Positions 43,454 through 53,887 of a DNA stretch of 64,000 bases are shown here, piece by piece. The position numbers and the translations under genes are program-made. The notes under the pieces were generated by a model, which was not told where the DNA came from, made no database searches, and saw only the letters and a list, made by a program, of their open reading frames with translations. Numbering within the stretch: position 1 is the first letter of the stretch; each line of letters begins with the position of its first letter. The DNA comes from Aphrocallistes beatrix (lineage: Eukaryota; Porifera; Hexactinellida; Sceptrulophora; Aphrocallistidae). The DNA lies in the NCBI GenBank assembly GCA_963281255.1, contig OY725498.1, positions 1,178,001 to 1,242,000 on the forward strand, in the 5' to 3' direction.

Positions 43454-43897
43454 ATGGCCAAATTAGCTAACAATCCTATCATATCAGAGTATGAAACTTT
43501 TCTGAACGAAAAGCTTCGTGGGGACCTAGAGAAACTAAACCATCAGTTAGATGTCCTCTACCAAGAGATAGCGGACTATCTAGAACTCCAGCTTATGCTG
43601 CATAAAACTGAGGCTGACCTAAGGATGGGGTTGAAATCACGGGTAGATCTTGGCTGTAATTTCTACGTCAAGGCTAAAACAGAGCCGATGAGGAGTGTAA
43701 TGGTGTGTGTAGGCTTGGGGCTGCATGTTGAAATGGAGAGAGATGAAGCAGTCAAATTCATTGACAAGAAAATAAATTTGTTAGAAGATAGGGTGTCACG
43801 AGTGAAGAAGGACTCCGCTAAAGTCAAAGCTCACATCAAACTCGTCCTCGAGATTCTTAGAGAGTTGCAGTTTGCAGAACGTACCAAGAAAGAATAA
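43454..43897 (+). CDS. UXT: Prefoldin-like protein UXT
   Basis: An alpha-type prefoldin-like subunit of the URI/R2TP-associated complex, also described as a transcriptional cofactor. A single exon of 147 residues (human 157); the start is the ATG at 43454, since the codon before it is TTG. The fold is two long helices joined by a beta hairpin: an N-terminal coiled coil (YETFLNEKLRGDLEKLNHQ, then LDVLYQEIADYLELQ), the central RVDLGCNFYVKAKTEP and VCVGLGLHVEM hairpins and a C-terminal coiled coil (EAVKFIDKKINLLEDRVSRV). It begins the dense + strand run that continues with GNL1. Confidence 0.9.
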   Translation: MAKLANNPIISEYETFLNEKLRGDLEKLNHQLDVLYQEIADYLELQLMLHKTEADLRMGLKSRVDLGCNFYVKAKTEPMRSVMVCVGLGLHVEMERDEAVKFIDKKINLLEDRVSRVKKDSAKVKAHIKLVLEILRELQFAERTKKE

Positions 43898-44215
43898 CAA
43901 TGTCCTAAATTATATTTTTAAGAATCTAGGGAATCCGTAATATTTAGTTACGAGTTGCTTTTTAATTAGCATGCTCGTAGAAGGAAGCTATTCAATTTAC
44001 TTGCATTCTTTTACTATAGTCTGATTGATACAATATTTGATTAAAATCTGACTTACATTGCAAGTATATAGCAGTTGACAGTTGATTTACTGATACGACG
44101 GGAGTTCAATTTACGAGTTAACTTATATTTAATTAAGATTGGTATAGCACGGAGTTAAACTAGAATCTTACCAATTTTCAGTGCTTTTTATTCCTAGTCT
44201 TTGATTTTATGTACA
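43898..44215. other. UXT-GNL1 spacer
   Basis: 318 AT-rich bases. Acceptor-like CCAATTTTCAG (ending 44180) and TTTTTATTCCTAG (ending 44197) lie just before the GNL1 ATG at 44216. No gene. Confidence 0.5.
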
Positions 44216-46259
44216 ATGCATCGCAAGCAACCTTACAGCAACAAAAAGAAGAAGCAACAACTTCAACAGAAGCGAAATAAGAAACAATCAAGCAAAGAAC
44301 CACCAACTAATGGTGATGCCACTAATGGCATTCTCATTTTCACTCCAGAAACCCTTTCTGAAAACGACTTTACTTCAGATGATCCTTCAACTCCTTTGGA
44401 TGGAGAGAACGGCCAAACAAGCAATAATTTAGACACAGTTAGCTTAGACAATAATAAAATCACGACCAGTCACGCTCTAAACCTAACAGAGTTAGGTACC
44501 TCATTGCAATTTGCTTCTCTCCCCAAGTATTCTCTCACTAAATTTCACACACAGCCTGGCTCTCAACAGAACTATAATAACCGATTTCAGCTGCATTTTG
44601 TGAGGGAATCCGAGGAAGAGATCGAAGCGAGGAAAGAGTTCTCCTGTCTTCCGATCACTTTTATTCCTGAGATTGAGTTGGAGTTGTCCGCTGCGGACGT
44701 TTATCCTCCCGGAACAGTTCTAGATATCCCGAAGCGGCCTCCATGGCGTGACAGCGATACGCGCGTGACGATAGAGCGAGCTGAGGAGAGAATGTTTGAG
44801 TCTTACCTGCAGGAGATCTCCTCACAATTTCCGGTGGATCAGCTCTCCTACTTCGAACACAACCTGGAGACATGGCGCCAGTTCTGGAGAGTATTGGAGA
44901 TATCACAGGTATACAAGTTAGACTCTCCTTATATTCAACCCGATACTTTATATATATAATGTAGACCAATAAAAACTGTTATAATTGCCCATCTCTTCCT
45001 GCTGGTAGGTGATAATGCTGATAACAGATGTGAGGCATCCAGTGCTCCACTTCTCCCCCTCCCTCTACTCGCACGTGGTGAAAGAGCGAGGAAAATCCCT
45101 GGTACTCGTTCTCAACAAGTCTGACCTCGTGCCAGCCAGCGTAGCCATCGCTTGGAAGCACTACTTCACGCGAAACTTCCCAGGCACCCATGTCATCTGT
45201 TTCTCCGCCTACCCTGACGACCAGGCCTCGTTGGAGCCGCAGAAGAAGATCAAATTGAAATTCCCTCGACATAGGAAGCGGCTCATCTCCGAGGCGGTGG
45301 GTGTGGAGGAGCTGTTCCAGTCTGTGAGGGAAATATACGCGGGAAAGAAAGACCTCGTCGACCTCAAGAAACCTGAGCCTGATGGGTATGAAGAAGTTCT
45401 TTCGAGCGATTCCTCAGATGAGGAGCATTCCTCTCTAATCGAACCCAGGAGAACCTCCAAACCGCACCTCCATCCCTCCGGAGATAACGTGCTCACGATT
45501 GGCATGGTGGGACACCCTAACGTCGGCAAGAGCTCTATCATTAACGGACTTATGGGGCGTAAGGTGGTGAGCGCTTCTAAGACACCTGGACACACCAAAC
45601 ACTTCCAAACGATCTTCATCACTCCCACAGTCTGTCTATGCGACTGTCCCGGGCTCGTGTTCCCCTCCCTCGTACCCAAACAGGTGCAGGTGCTCTCAGG
45701 CATGTACCCCCTCTCGCAGTTGCGGGAGCCGTACACCACTGTTGGCTACCTGATGGCGAGATACCCCACTCTCATACAGATGCTCAGGCTGGAGCACCCC
45801 AGGGAACCCCCCTGCAAGAAGGGGGCAGCTAAGCCGGAAGTGAAGTGGTCCCCTTTCGACCTGTGTGAAGCGTGGGCGCTGAAGAGAGGATTCAACACAG
45901 CCAAAGCAGCTCGTCCAGACCTGTACCGAGCGGCCAACCACCTCCTGCGACTAGCGACGGACGGGAGAATCTGCCTCTACTTCAGGCCGCCCGGCTACAC
46001 CGCAGAGAAGGCGGAGTGGGACAGCCATCCGGAGACACTGTCTCTCTTAGAGGTTCAGCACAAGTCCCTACAAGAGCTGGAGAGGAAACGGGTCCCAGTC
46101 GAGAAGAGACCCATAATCGACGACATCGCGATGGCAGAGATGATGATAGCTAGCAGTAAGGCTCAGAACCAGCGGGGTAAGAAGAAGCCAGACAGACAGA
46201 GAGGAGAGAATAAATTCGCCATTCTGATGGATGATGTCGAAGACGATGATTCTTTATAG
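44216..46259 (+). CDS. GNL1: Circularly permuted GTPase GNL1
   Basis: A YlqF/YawG-family GTPase; relatives (LSG1, GNL2, GNL3) act in ribosome maturation. Exons 44216-44908 and 45009-46259 join in phase 0 (100-bp intron) to give 647 residues (human 607). The basic N-terminus MHRKQPYSNKKKKQQLQQ and the segments PPGTVLDIPKRPPW and LSYFEHNLETWRQFWRVLE are GNL1-specific. GTPase motifs come in permuted order: G4 VLNKSDLVP, then G1 GHPNVGKSSI, then G3 DCPGLVFPS. C-terminal YRAANHLLRLATDGRICLYF and an acidic tail follow. An acidic Ser-rich insert (SSDSSDEEHSS) lies before G1, as in vertebrates. A MITE occupies most of the spacer to NPLOC4. Confidence 0.95.
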
Positions 46260-46714
46260 TTCTATTTTGATTGCAAGCATATAATTGAATATTTTGTTTT
46301 TCGATTGTATTTAGAGCCCTTTCTTTCCCATTTGAGTGTATTTAATTACTTTACGAAATGAAGGAGGATCGCAGATCGCAAAACTTGATATATTTGGCTC
46401 TTCAACAACTTGCTATGCCGAATCTTAGCATATATACCAACCGTCCCGATTTTGGCGGGACGTCCCGCTTTTTTCACTCTTCTATTGAGCTAATTTTCAC
46501 GAGTGTCCCGTTTTTACATGAATTTCTCCATTATGTCTTTTTTTGATTTGCTGGTATAATCTTTTTCTATTGCATCCCGCCATGTTCCGCGAAATTCAAC
46601 GCCACGTCCGCTATTATCATTGCTCAAGTTGGCATGTATGTCTTACATTAGTTCAGATAACTTTAAACACGGCTTACTTATCTCAATGCAACATTAGACA
46701 TATCACGTTACAAA
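46260..46714. other. GNL1-NPLOC4 spacer with MITE
   Basis: A 455-bp spacer, nearly half of it MITE copy 2 (46429-46641). Confidence 0.7.
46429..46641 (+). mobile_element. TCCCG-type MITE, copy 2
   Basis: A 213-bp element beginning CATATATACCAACCGTCCCG and ending GTTGGCATGTATGT. Flanks are CTTAG (46424-46428) and CTTAC (46642-46646), a 5-bp duplication with one change. The interior TCTTCTATTGAGCTAATTTT and GTCCCGTTTTTACATGAA match the other two copies. Confidence 0.85.
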
Positions 46715-49615
46715 ATGGCCTCAGCTCAGCGACTCAAGAACCGCTCCAAGAGCGGAGGGGAGTTGATCCTAGTGCGAGTTCGCAATGAGTCTGGGACGAA
46801 GCGTGTCCAGATAAAGAGCACCGCTCTCTGGGATGAGTTCCTAGTCCAAGTGAGGGCTGTGCTGTCTCTGCCCACTGAGTCGCTGGCCTTCAGTTTGGAG
46901 CCAAGTATCTCCCCTCAGATCAAGGGCTCGCGGAGGCATCTGACAGACCTGGGGATTGTGAATGGTGTGCTCCTCTATTTGAAAGTTTCGAGTGGTACCA
47001 CGGAGAGTGGAAACGGTGACAGTGAGATGGAATGTGCTTCTCCGATGGACACCACCCATGAAGGTCTGTTGAATACATTTATGCTCAAGAAATAAACTTA
47101 ATTTTTGATTAGTTTAGAGTAGCGATATAACAGTCGATATTCTCTAGTGAATGGAGTTATCCCAAAGCCACAGAACTCAGCTCCATTCGAGATATCTCCA
47201 CAGAAGTACAAGCCTCCGTACCTCCGCACTCTCTCTCTAAAGGGGTCACTTTTCACAGATCCAGTAGACCAGAAGCTAGCCACGGAAGACGGTCTCATTC
47301 CGAGGAAGAGGAACGCGCACCTCTGTCACCACGGGGCCAGGGGACAGTGCATCAACTGCGCTCCTCTCGAGCCATACAACCAGTCCTACCTAGACGGCCA
47401 TGATCCCCCGATCCGTCACCTCTCCTTTCACTCCTACCTGCGGAAGCTAGCCGGGGGGGCTGACAAAGGGAAGTTCGTCTCCCTCGAGGACCTGAGCTTC
47501 AAGCTGAAGCCCGGCTGCACCGAGCACCCTGCCTGGCCCAATGGCATCTGCTCCAAGTGCTCTCCTGGAGTGGTCACCCTCAAGCGGCAAGAGTACCGCC
47601 ACGTGGACCTAGTGCAGTTCCAGGTAGCCAATAGGTAGCAATGGAATGATGCGATTCATTCTATGGTGTTACATCACAGAACATACGTACTGTTAGAACT
47701 TGAGTTTTGTGTACTTGTCTATACACACAGTTCTCTGATACACTGCAACAGTAATACTAAACTGACGTCATTAATTAGAGTAATTTTGTACAAAATTACA
47801 CTCTTACATCTGATCCGCTGTAGGACCCTTCAATCGTGGACAGATTCATCTCCTACTGGCGGGAGACAGGCGCGCAGAGGGTGGGGTACCTGTACGGCCA
47901 GTACGAGGAGTACTCCGGGGTACCTCTAGGGATTAAGGCGACCGTCCTGGCCATATACGAGCCCCCCCAGATATCCGGAAAGGAGAGCGTGGAGCTGCTG
48001 GAGGACTCGAGGGAGCAGGTGGTGGAGTCACTGGCCGAGTGGTTGGGTATCCGTCGTGTCGGGTGGATTTTCACAGATCTAGAAGCGTCAGCTGAGTCAG
48101 GAAAAGTGCATTACAAGCGACACATGCACACCTTCTTCCTCTCAGCCGAGGAGTGCATAATGGGCGCCAACTTCCAGAACAAACACCCCAACCTGTGTAA
48201 GCTGGCTAGCATGGGGAAGTTCGGGAGTAAGTTCGTGACTGTGTGTGTAGGAGGGAACCAGGACAACGAGATAGAGATGAGAGGATACCAGGTGAGGGAG
48301 GATAGTGCGCGTATTTCTTAGATAAATTGACCCTTCATGAAATGATGTTAAACCCGATTTTGCCCAGGGGTCAATTTTATTGATAATATAGACCCCGCAC
48401 TTTTAAGGTTTCCCCACCCAAAACGGCTTAACCGGAAATGAGTTAGCAAAATCCATAGTCCGAATCGGGTTAAAATCCGAATTAGACTTATTTTGCTAAC
48501 TCATTTCCGGTTAAGCCATTTTGGGCGGGAAAGCAATTAAATGCGGATATTTACTATAAATATAATTGATCTCAAACTAATCCGGGGCTTCCTCACTGCA
48601 GGTGTCCAACCAGTGCATGGCGCTCGTACGAGACGACTGTCTGGTGCCGTGTCTAGACGCGCCAGAACTCGGCTACATCCGCGAATCCACCACCAAGCAG
48701 TACGTCCCTGACGTGTACTACAAAACGACTGTAGAGAAGAGGGAGATGACGTTAGAGGGCAAACCTCTCCCCATGGACTTTATGCTCCTGGACATTCCGG
48801 TGTCCGCCCCCCTACCCGATCAGCACCAACAGGGGATGAAGCTACTCGGCAAGGGGGACCCCTTCCCCATCGAGAACAGAGAGTCCGCCCAGCAGCTCCA
48901 GAACAATAACACGCTGATAGCACATCTCTCTCGCCAGCAGCCCACTCAGTTCATGGGCACCATCTCAGACTTCCATCTCCTGTTCTTTTTAACTGTGAGT
49001 TCTGGGTGAAAGTATCTTTCATATAGCTTCGCAGCGAAAAACCTTACAATCACATTTGCATTCGATAAACCAACGAAGAATGGAATGATTTGAATGATTA
49101 TATTTCTCTTCAATACTTGCCAACTGTCCCGTTTTTGGCGGGACGTCCCGCTTTTTTCACTCTTCTATTGAGCTAATGTTCTCGAGTGTCCCTCTTTTAC
49201 ATGAAATTTCCCCATTATGTCCCGCTTTTTTTTTACTCATGTATAATACTTTTCTATTGCGTCCCGCCATGTCCCGCGAAATTCAACGCTGCGTCCCGTT
49301 TTTATCATGGCTCAGGTTGACATGTATGATCTTCAGATGACAGATCTCACAGAGCTGAGCCCGCACTTGGAGGAGCTGTGCGCGGGAATCCGAGCACAAG
49401 ATGCCACCAGAGTATACACGTGGAAGGAAACCAACCCTGCGTGGAGAACTCTAGAAGAATGCGTCCGCATCACGTCTGAGACTCTGAGTCCCCGCGCTCT
49501 GCAGCAAGGATCCCAGAACTTCCCCTCCGGGGCTGCGGTCTGGTCCTGCAAGCAGTGCACCTATTTAAACAGTTCCGGGGGTGTGGCGTGCTCGATGTGT
49601 GGTACTAGGAAGTGA
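46715..49615 (+). CDS. NPLOC4: p97/VCP cofactor NPL4
   Basis: NPL4 forms the UFD1-NPL4 adaptor that delivers ubiquitylated proteins to p97 in ER-associated degradation. Exons are 46715-47063, 47148-47623, 47824-48291, 48602-48994 and 49337-49615; phases 1, 0, 0, 0; 654 residues (human 608). Residues about 1-95 are the ubiquitin-like domain. The zinc-binding NPL4 region has HLCHHGARGQCINCAP and HPAWPNGICSKCSP. The MPN-like domain includes DPSIVDRFISYW, VGYLYGQYEEY, AIYEPPQISG, VGWIFTDLE and GYQ/VSNQCMALVRDD. The C-terminal NZF finger is WSCKQCTYLN plus CSMCGTRK. Intron 3 holds a foldback repeat and intron 4 ends in a MITE; an alternative acceptor inside the MITE (exon from 49316) would add seven residues. 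Confidence 0.95.
48383..48560. repeat. Foldback element in NPLOC4 intron 3
   Basis: Inverted arms of 40 nt at 48413-48452 and 48490-48529 differ at only two positions (core AACGGCTTAACCGGAAATGA), around a 37-nt loop. Weaker complementarity extends outward on both sides to about 48383 and 48560. Probably a MITE; no target duplication could be fixed. Confidence 0.8.
49112..49329 (+). mobile_element. TCCCG-type MITE, copy 3, at the NPLOC4 intron 4 acceptor
   Basis: A 218-bp element from AATACTTGCCAACTGTCCCG to GGTTGACATGTATGA. TCTTC flanks it on both sides (49107-49111 and 49330-49334). The right-hand duplication plus AG at 49335-49336 forms TCTTCAG, the likely 3' splice site. Before insertion the intron would have ended TATTTCTCTTCAG. 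Confidence 0.88.
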
Positions 49616-50260
49616 GATAGTGTTTGAGTTAGCTCTAATGTCTAGTTTGTTTGATGATTAATTATCCTATCTGCCTGTCTTCTTCCACCGCTCAGTGATG
49701 TCCATATTCATGCCTGCACACTTCATTATAGTATATAGAATATGGGACTCTATTCGTATAACTTTCAATTACTGTTAAGTATCAATAGTTCAGGATCTGA
49801 AATAATTCGAATCATGTTATCTAGTTTGAAAATAAAAATGTCGGTCGACAGACCGATATTGCAGCTCCAGGAAAGTGCCTAGAGGGATGCGATACGGAAA
49901 TTCAATTATTGAAACATGAAATATTTGTATTAGAGCTTTCAGGATATGAAATTTGAATTTACATAGTGAATATATTAACCATCAAATCTCATTTCTACCG
50001 TAAACTATTGATTATTCTCAAAGATGTGAAAATATTATTATTATTTTGTGCGATAATATGCAGCTATAATTATTTTGTAAATACATTTTTATTTCAGCAA
50101 TCAGATTTCAACAATTTCCATGGATCTTCATACATTCATACAACTTTCCTTTCATTTATTGATGGATTAAGGGGGCAGTAGAGATTTATTCTGCTGATGT
50201 GTTCATTTGAATATTTCTTATTTATATTGTGTGATTACCATTACTGTTTAAGAAATACTC
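49616..50260. other. NPLOC4-EIF2B1 spacer
   Basis: 645 AT-rich bases with no gene or repeat recognised. Confidence 0.6.
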
Positions 50261-51466
50261 ATGGAACTTACCGATAAGATCTGCTACACTTACGAAGATG
50301 GAGTGGAGACGTTTAGAGAGCTTTTATCCAAAGAAGTGGAACACACTCCCCGAGCTCTTTGTGCCATCAAATCTCTGATTTACTTCCTCAAAGGCAACAA
50401 AGATCCCACCATATCTCAGGTTTGTATCTCAGACTCAATACTTGTAATAGCTCTATGGAATGAAAACTAGATTTATTAGATCCTAGAATCACTGTTAGAG
50501 ATGCAGAAGCGTATGGAGGCAGTGACGAATAGTATCAATGTGACATCTGGAAGCGAGATATTCCGTAGGTTTATCACACTCGCCAGCATGGACGCGTTGG
50601 ATGCAGAGAAGTCTCGAGCCAAGATGATCCACAGAGGAATGGTGTTCTACACTAGATGCTCCGAGGCACTGAACACCATCTCAAAACTCGGTGAGTTGAG
50701 TAGACTCAATTTCTTCAGAAACAGCTGTATTTAATGCATCAGTGTTAAAATCCTTGTTAACCGATTCAACCTGAACGCGTATTAAGAATCGCCTGCATTA
50801 TTGTAGGGATACCCTTCATCAGAGACGAGGTGAGGATTCTAACGCACGCCTATTCGCGAGTCGTGCTGAGTCTGCTCAGCGCAGCTACTCAGGCGCGCAA
50901 GAGAGTTCGAGTTGTGGTGACGCGAGCAGAAAGGGCCCCCGACAATGGCAGCTCCACTGACGCAGTAGGTCGAGGAGAAGAGATGGTTGAGAAGCTGAAA
51001 AGAATCGGAGTGCCGTGTGCTCTTATCCTGGACTCAGCAGTGGGATACATCATGGACAAGGTAGCTTCAAACTGCTCCTAGTTTAAAGTAACAGGATGGA
51101 TTATACTGGTTTGGTGTCTAGGTGGATATGGTGCTGGTGGGTGCAGAGGGAGTGGTGGAGAATGGAGGGATCATCAACCAGGTGGGGTCCTACCAGATGG
51201 CCGTGATGGCCAAAGCGTGCAACAAACCGTTCTATGCAGCGGTGGAGAGTTACAAGTTCATTCGGATCTACCCGCTGAAGCAGGATGACCTCAGTCACCT
51301 CAACCCTCCGGGTGCGGGGAGTTTGGGGAAGAACGACTCGACTCTCCCTCTCTGTCACCCATGGGTCGACTACACCCCTCCCTCCTACATCTCGCTCCTC
51401 TTCACAGACCTGGGCATACTCACACCCTCAGCTGTGTCTGATGAGCTCATTAAACTATATTCTTGA
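50261..51466 (+). CDS. EIF2B1: Translation initiation factor eIF2B subunit alpha
   Basis: The regulatory alpha subunit of the eIF2 guanine-nucleotide exchange factor, which mediates inhibition by phosphorylated eIF2 in the integrated stress response. Exons 50261-50419, 50480-50690, 50807-51060 and 51122-51466 (phases 0, 1, 0; introns of 60, 116 and 61 bp) give 322 residues (human 305). The N-terminal helical domain contains [16 protein letters not shown]. The Rossmann-like domain has [47 protein letters not shown] and [15 protein letters not shown], and ends [20 protein letters not shown]. Typical C-terminal [14 protein letters not shown] is intact. The next gene begins 267 bp downstream. Confidence 0.96.
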
Positions 51467-51733
51467 TTAGCTTCCTGCGTTAGAGTAGTGGAATATTATA
51501 TTTTAAGCCAAGATAGATACGCGAAATCAGCCTGTATTTCCATGTACGGATGTGTAATGACATTCCAATGGATTCAACCGTTACCATGTGAAAGGGTTTC
51601 TGGAATTGCAAAAACTACAAATAACTACGTGTATTTGCTTTTTTAGAAAATAATATCTATCAATCTAGTGAACTAACTATATTATAATTAGAATATTAAG
51701 TGCTATTTTCAGGATTACAAGCCGTCTTTGTTG
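51467..51733. other. Short spacer with acceptor-like site
   Basis: Only 267 bases separate EIF2B1 from the ARF fusion. TGCTATTTTCAG ends at 51712; the frame of the next gene is open from there, so an unseen 5' exon or trans-splice site is possible. Confidence 0.5.
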
Positions 51734-53272
51734 ATGTCTGCAATACAAGGTTGGGTGAACAAACTGTTCCATAGATCCCCTAAGGAGCATCGGTTGCTCT
51801 TCTTAGGTCTAGACGCGAGTGGACGTACCAGCACTCTCTACAAACTGATTCTAGGAGAGACCGTAACCACTATCCCCACGATAGGATTCAACGTCGAGAC
51901 CTACGTGTACAATAAGCACTCCATGACCATATGGGATGTAGGGGGGTGTGATAAGATTAGACCTCTCTGGAGGCACTATTTCCAGAACACACAAGCGATT
52001 GTCTTCTTCGTGGACAGCACTGACAGGGAGCGAATCGAAGAGTCGGAGTGGAGTCTTGGGCTACTTCTCACTGAGGATGAGTTGAGAGATATTCCTCTGT
52101 TAGTTTTCGCGAACAAACAAGATCTTCCTGACGCCATGACTGCAGAGGAGGTTACTGAAAAGCTGAAGTTGGGGCAGATAAGAGATCATCCTTGGTACAT
52201 CCAACCATCCTCTGCTATCAGAGGAGACGGGCTGTTTGAGGGGTTGGACTGGCTGCTGAGTGTGTTTGAGAGTTCCAAAGGTGAGACCAGGTCTGAGTCC
52301 AAACCTGCTGCGAAGGCGAGTAAAGGTGGAGGAGACCCGAGCAAAGACCTGGATGCCATCCTGGAGAGATGGCTGGAGATAGAGGATGAACCGGATGAGG
52401 AGTTCATAACCGCTCTGGAGAACTTCACACTTGATAATTGGGACCATCGCACCCATTTGAGGCTAGCGTGGGTCTACCTAACTCGGCACGGGAGGAGGGA
52501 AGGAATGAAAAAGATTTTCGCTAGCATCAAGAGTTTCATCGACAACAGTCCTAGAGCTCGTAAAACCACTTTCCACGAGACGATGACCTATTTCTGGACC
52601 CACATGGTTCACTATGCAATCGAAGCTACCAAGAACCCTAGCAACGACTTCAAAGGGTTCCTCCTGATGAACCCACAGCTTGCTAACGGCGGACTATTCC
52701 TAGACTACTTCACGAAGGATCTGATGCTAATGAAGATGGAGAGTCGTCAGAAAGTTGTTCTCCCAGATATCAAGCCACTGCCTAGCATTCTATCATCCCT
52801 GACCACACCTAGCAATCCTGTTGTTTTGAGCAAGAAGAAAGTTCTCTCTGATTTGGAGTTTTTACAGAAGTTTGAAGATAAAACTCTCGAACAGTGGAGC
52901 TTTGAAGATGAGTTGAGAGCAACTTATGTGAGCTTGTACACCAAAGGCAGGCGAAACGGAACAAAGATGGTTCATTCAGGAATGGAGAAATTCCAGGGCA
53001 GCGGTTACAACCTAACCATAACCTACTTCTGGATACAAATGGTCTGGTATTACATGTGCACGGAAGGACTGGACCAGAATGCTGGGTTGGAGGGCCCTGC
53101 ACCCTCTCCTATGGAGTTCTCTACCTTCATAGAGAAATACGCGCTCCTACTCGACCGTAAACTCCCTTTGAAATACTATTCCGAAAAAGTGCTCTACCGT
53201 GACCCCAAATCTGCCACAGAGTTCACGTTGCCAGATAAGAAGCAGCTGCCTTCTATTATACCGAAGAAATAG
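51734..53272 (+). CDS. ARF-like GTPase fused to two WxHxxHL-type domains
   Basis: A single-exon, 512-residue protein from the ATG at 51734 (the codons just before it are TTG). Residues 1 to about 180 are an ARF/ARL GTPase: P-loop [10 protein letters not shown] (25-34), [11 protein letters not shown] (switch I), [17 protein letters not shown] (67 on), NKQD (127) and SAIRGDG. Two key residues differ from ARF: P-loop Lys is Arg31, and the GTP-hydrolysis Gln is Cys72. No Gly follows the Met, so N-myristoylation is not expected from this start. Residues about 225-370 and 375-512 are two copies of one helical domain sharing GRRxG, TYFWxxMV and LPDxKxLPSI. Copy 1 keeps [15 protein letters not shown] and FHETMTYFW, resembling a bacterial family of unknown function; copy 2 has lost these His. 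Confidence 0.85.
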   Translation: MSAIQGWVNKLFHRSPKEHRLLFLGLDASGRTSTLYKLILGETVTTIPTIGFNVETYVYNKHSMTIWDVGGCDKIRPLWRHYFQNTQAIVFFVDSTDRERIEESEWSLGLLLTEDELRDIPLLVFANKQDLPDAMTAEEVTEKLKLGQIRDHPWYIQPSSAIRGDGLFEGLDWLLSVFESSKGETRSESKPAAKASKGGGDPSKDLDAILERWLEIEDEPDEEFITALENFTLDNWDHRTHLRLAWVYLTRHGRREGMKKIFASIKSFIDNSPRARKTTFHETMTYFWTHMVHYAIEATKNPSNDFKGFLLMNPQLANGGLFLDYFTKDLMLMKMESRQKVVLPDIKPLPSILSSLTTPSNPVVLSKKKVLSDLEFLQKFEDKTLEQWSFEDELRATYVSLYTKGRRNGTKMVHSGMEKFQGSGYNLTITYFWIQMVWYYMCTEGLDQNAGLEGPAPSPMEFSTFIEKYALLLDRKLPLKYYSEKVLYRDPKSATEFTLPDKKQLPSIIPKK

Positions 53273-53887
53273 CTTTTACTAGTTCGGATTTTAGATTTTA
53301 TCGCCAGATATTTAATTCGTGAAAATGTTTTTTTTTTTTAGTTGATTTATTCGTTGTAAATAATTAGTATATTTTTGCATGATGCATGATGAGTTGGAGT
53401 TTGAATGATTATTAACGAACCCGTACGATGACAAGGGAAGGCCTAGAGGCTATTGTGCAATAGACAGGGTTTACTACGACACTGCAGACTCAGTGCAGTA
53501 GCTATGACACATTGTCAGCCAATCACGTAATCCGATTGATCATTCATATTTGGTCTTCATGGAATCATTCTATAATTCCGCATCTGCATCAAGGAGCTTA
53601 TTCTAGTATACGAGCCAATTTTAATGTATATCAAATCTTGTCATTTTAAATTTTCACCTCGTATATCAATAATTCAGTGTGCCCAATGCAATAGGAGAGC
53701 TAATTTGGTGAAAGGAAGTATTTCCCTAAATTCACATTCTCTCATTATTCTTTTCAAATCAATATCCTACCTTACTACCTTTTTGGAATGTGGACTTCCT
53801 CTAACTTTCAGTTTCATTCCCAATAAAAGTGCTCGATCGAACTTTCTTGGAATTGTTTTAAGTTGTCTGTGCGCATAGTTTAGCGGG
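53273..53887. other. Intergenic, no gene seen
   Basis: 615 bases before GRK; a T run at about 53328-53339, otherwise nothing recognised. Confidence 0.6.

Noticed and set aside
49316-49336. Seven extra NPLOC4 residues from the MITE as the main protein form
   Set aside because: The rebuilt acceptor at 49336 is the ancestral one and stays intact, so the MITE acceptor is listed only as an alternative.
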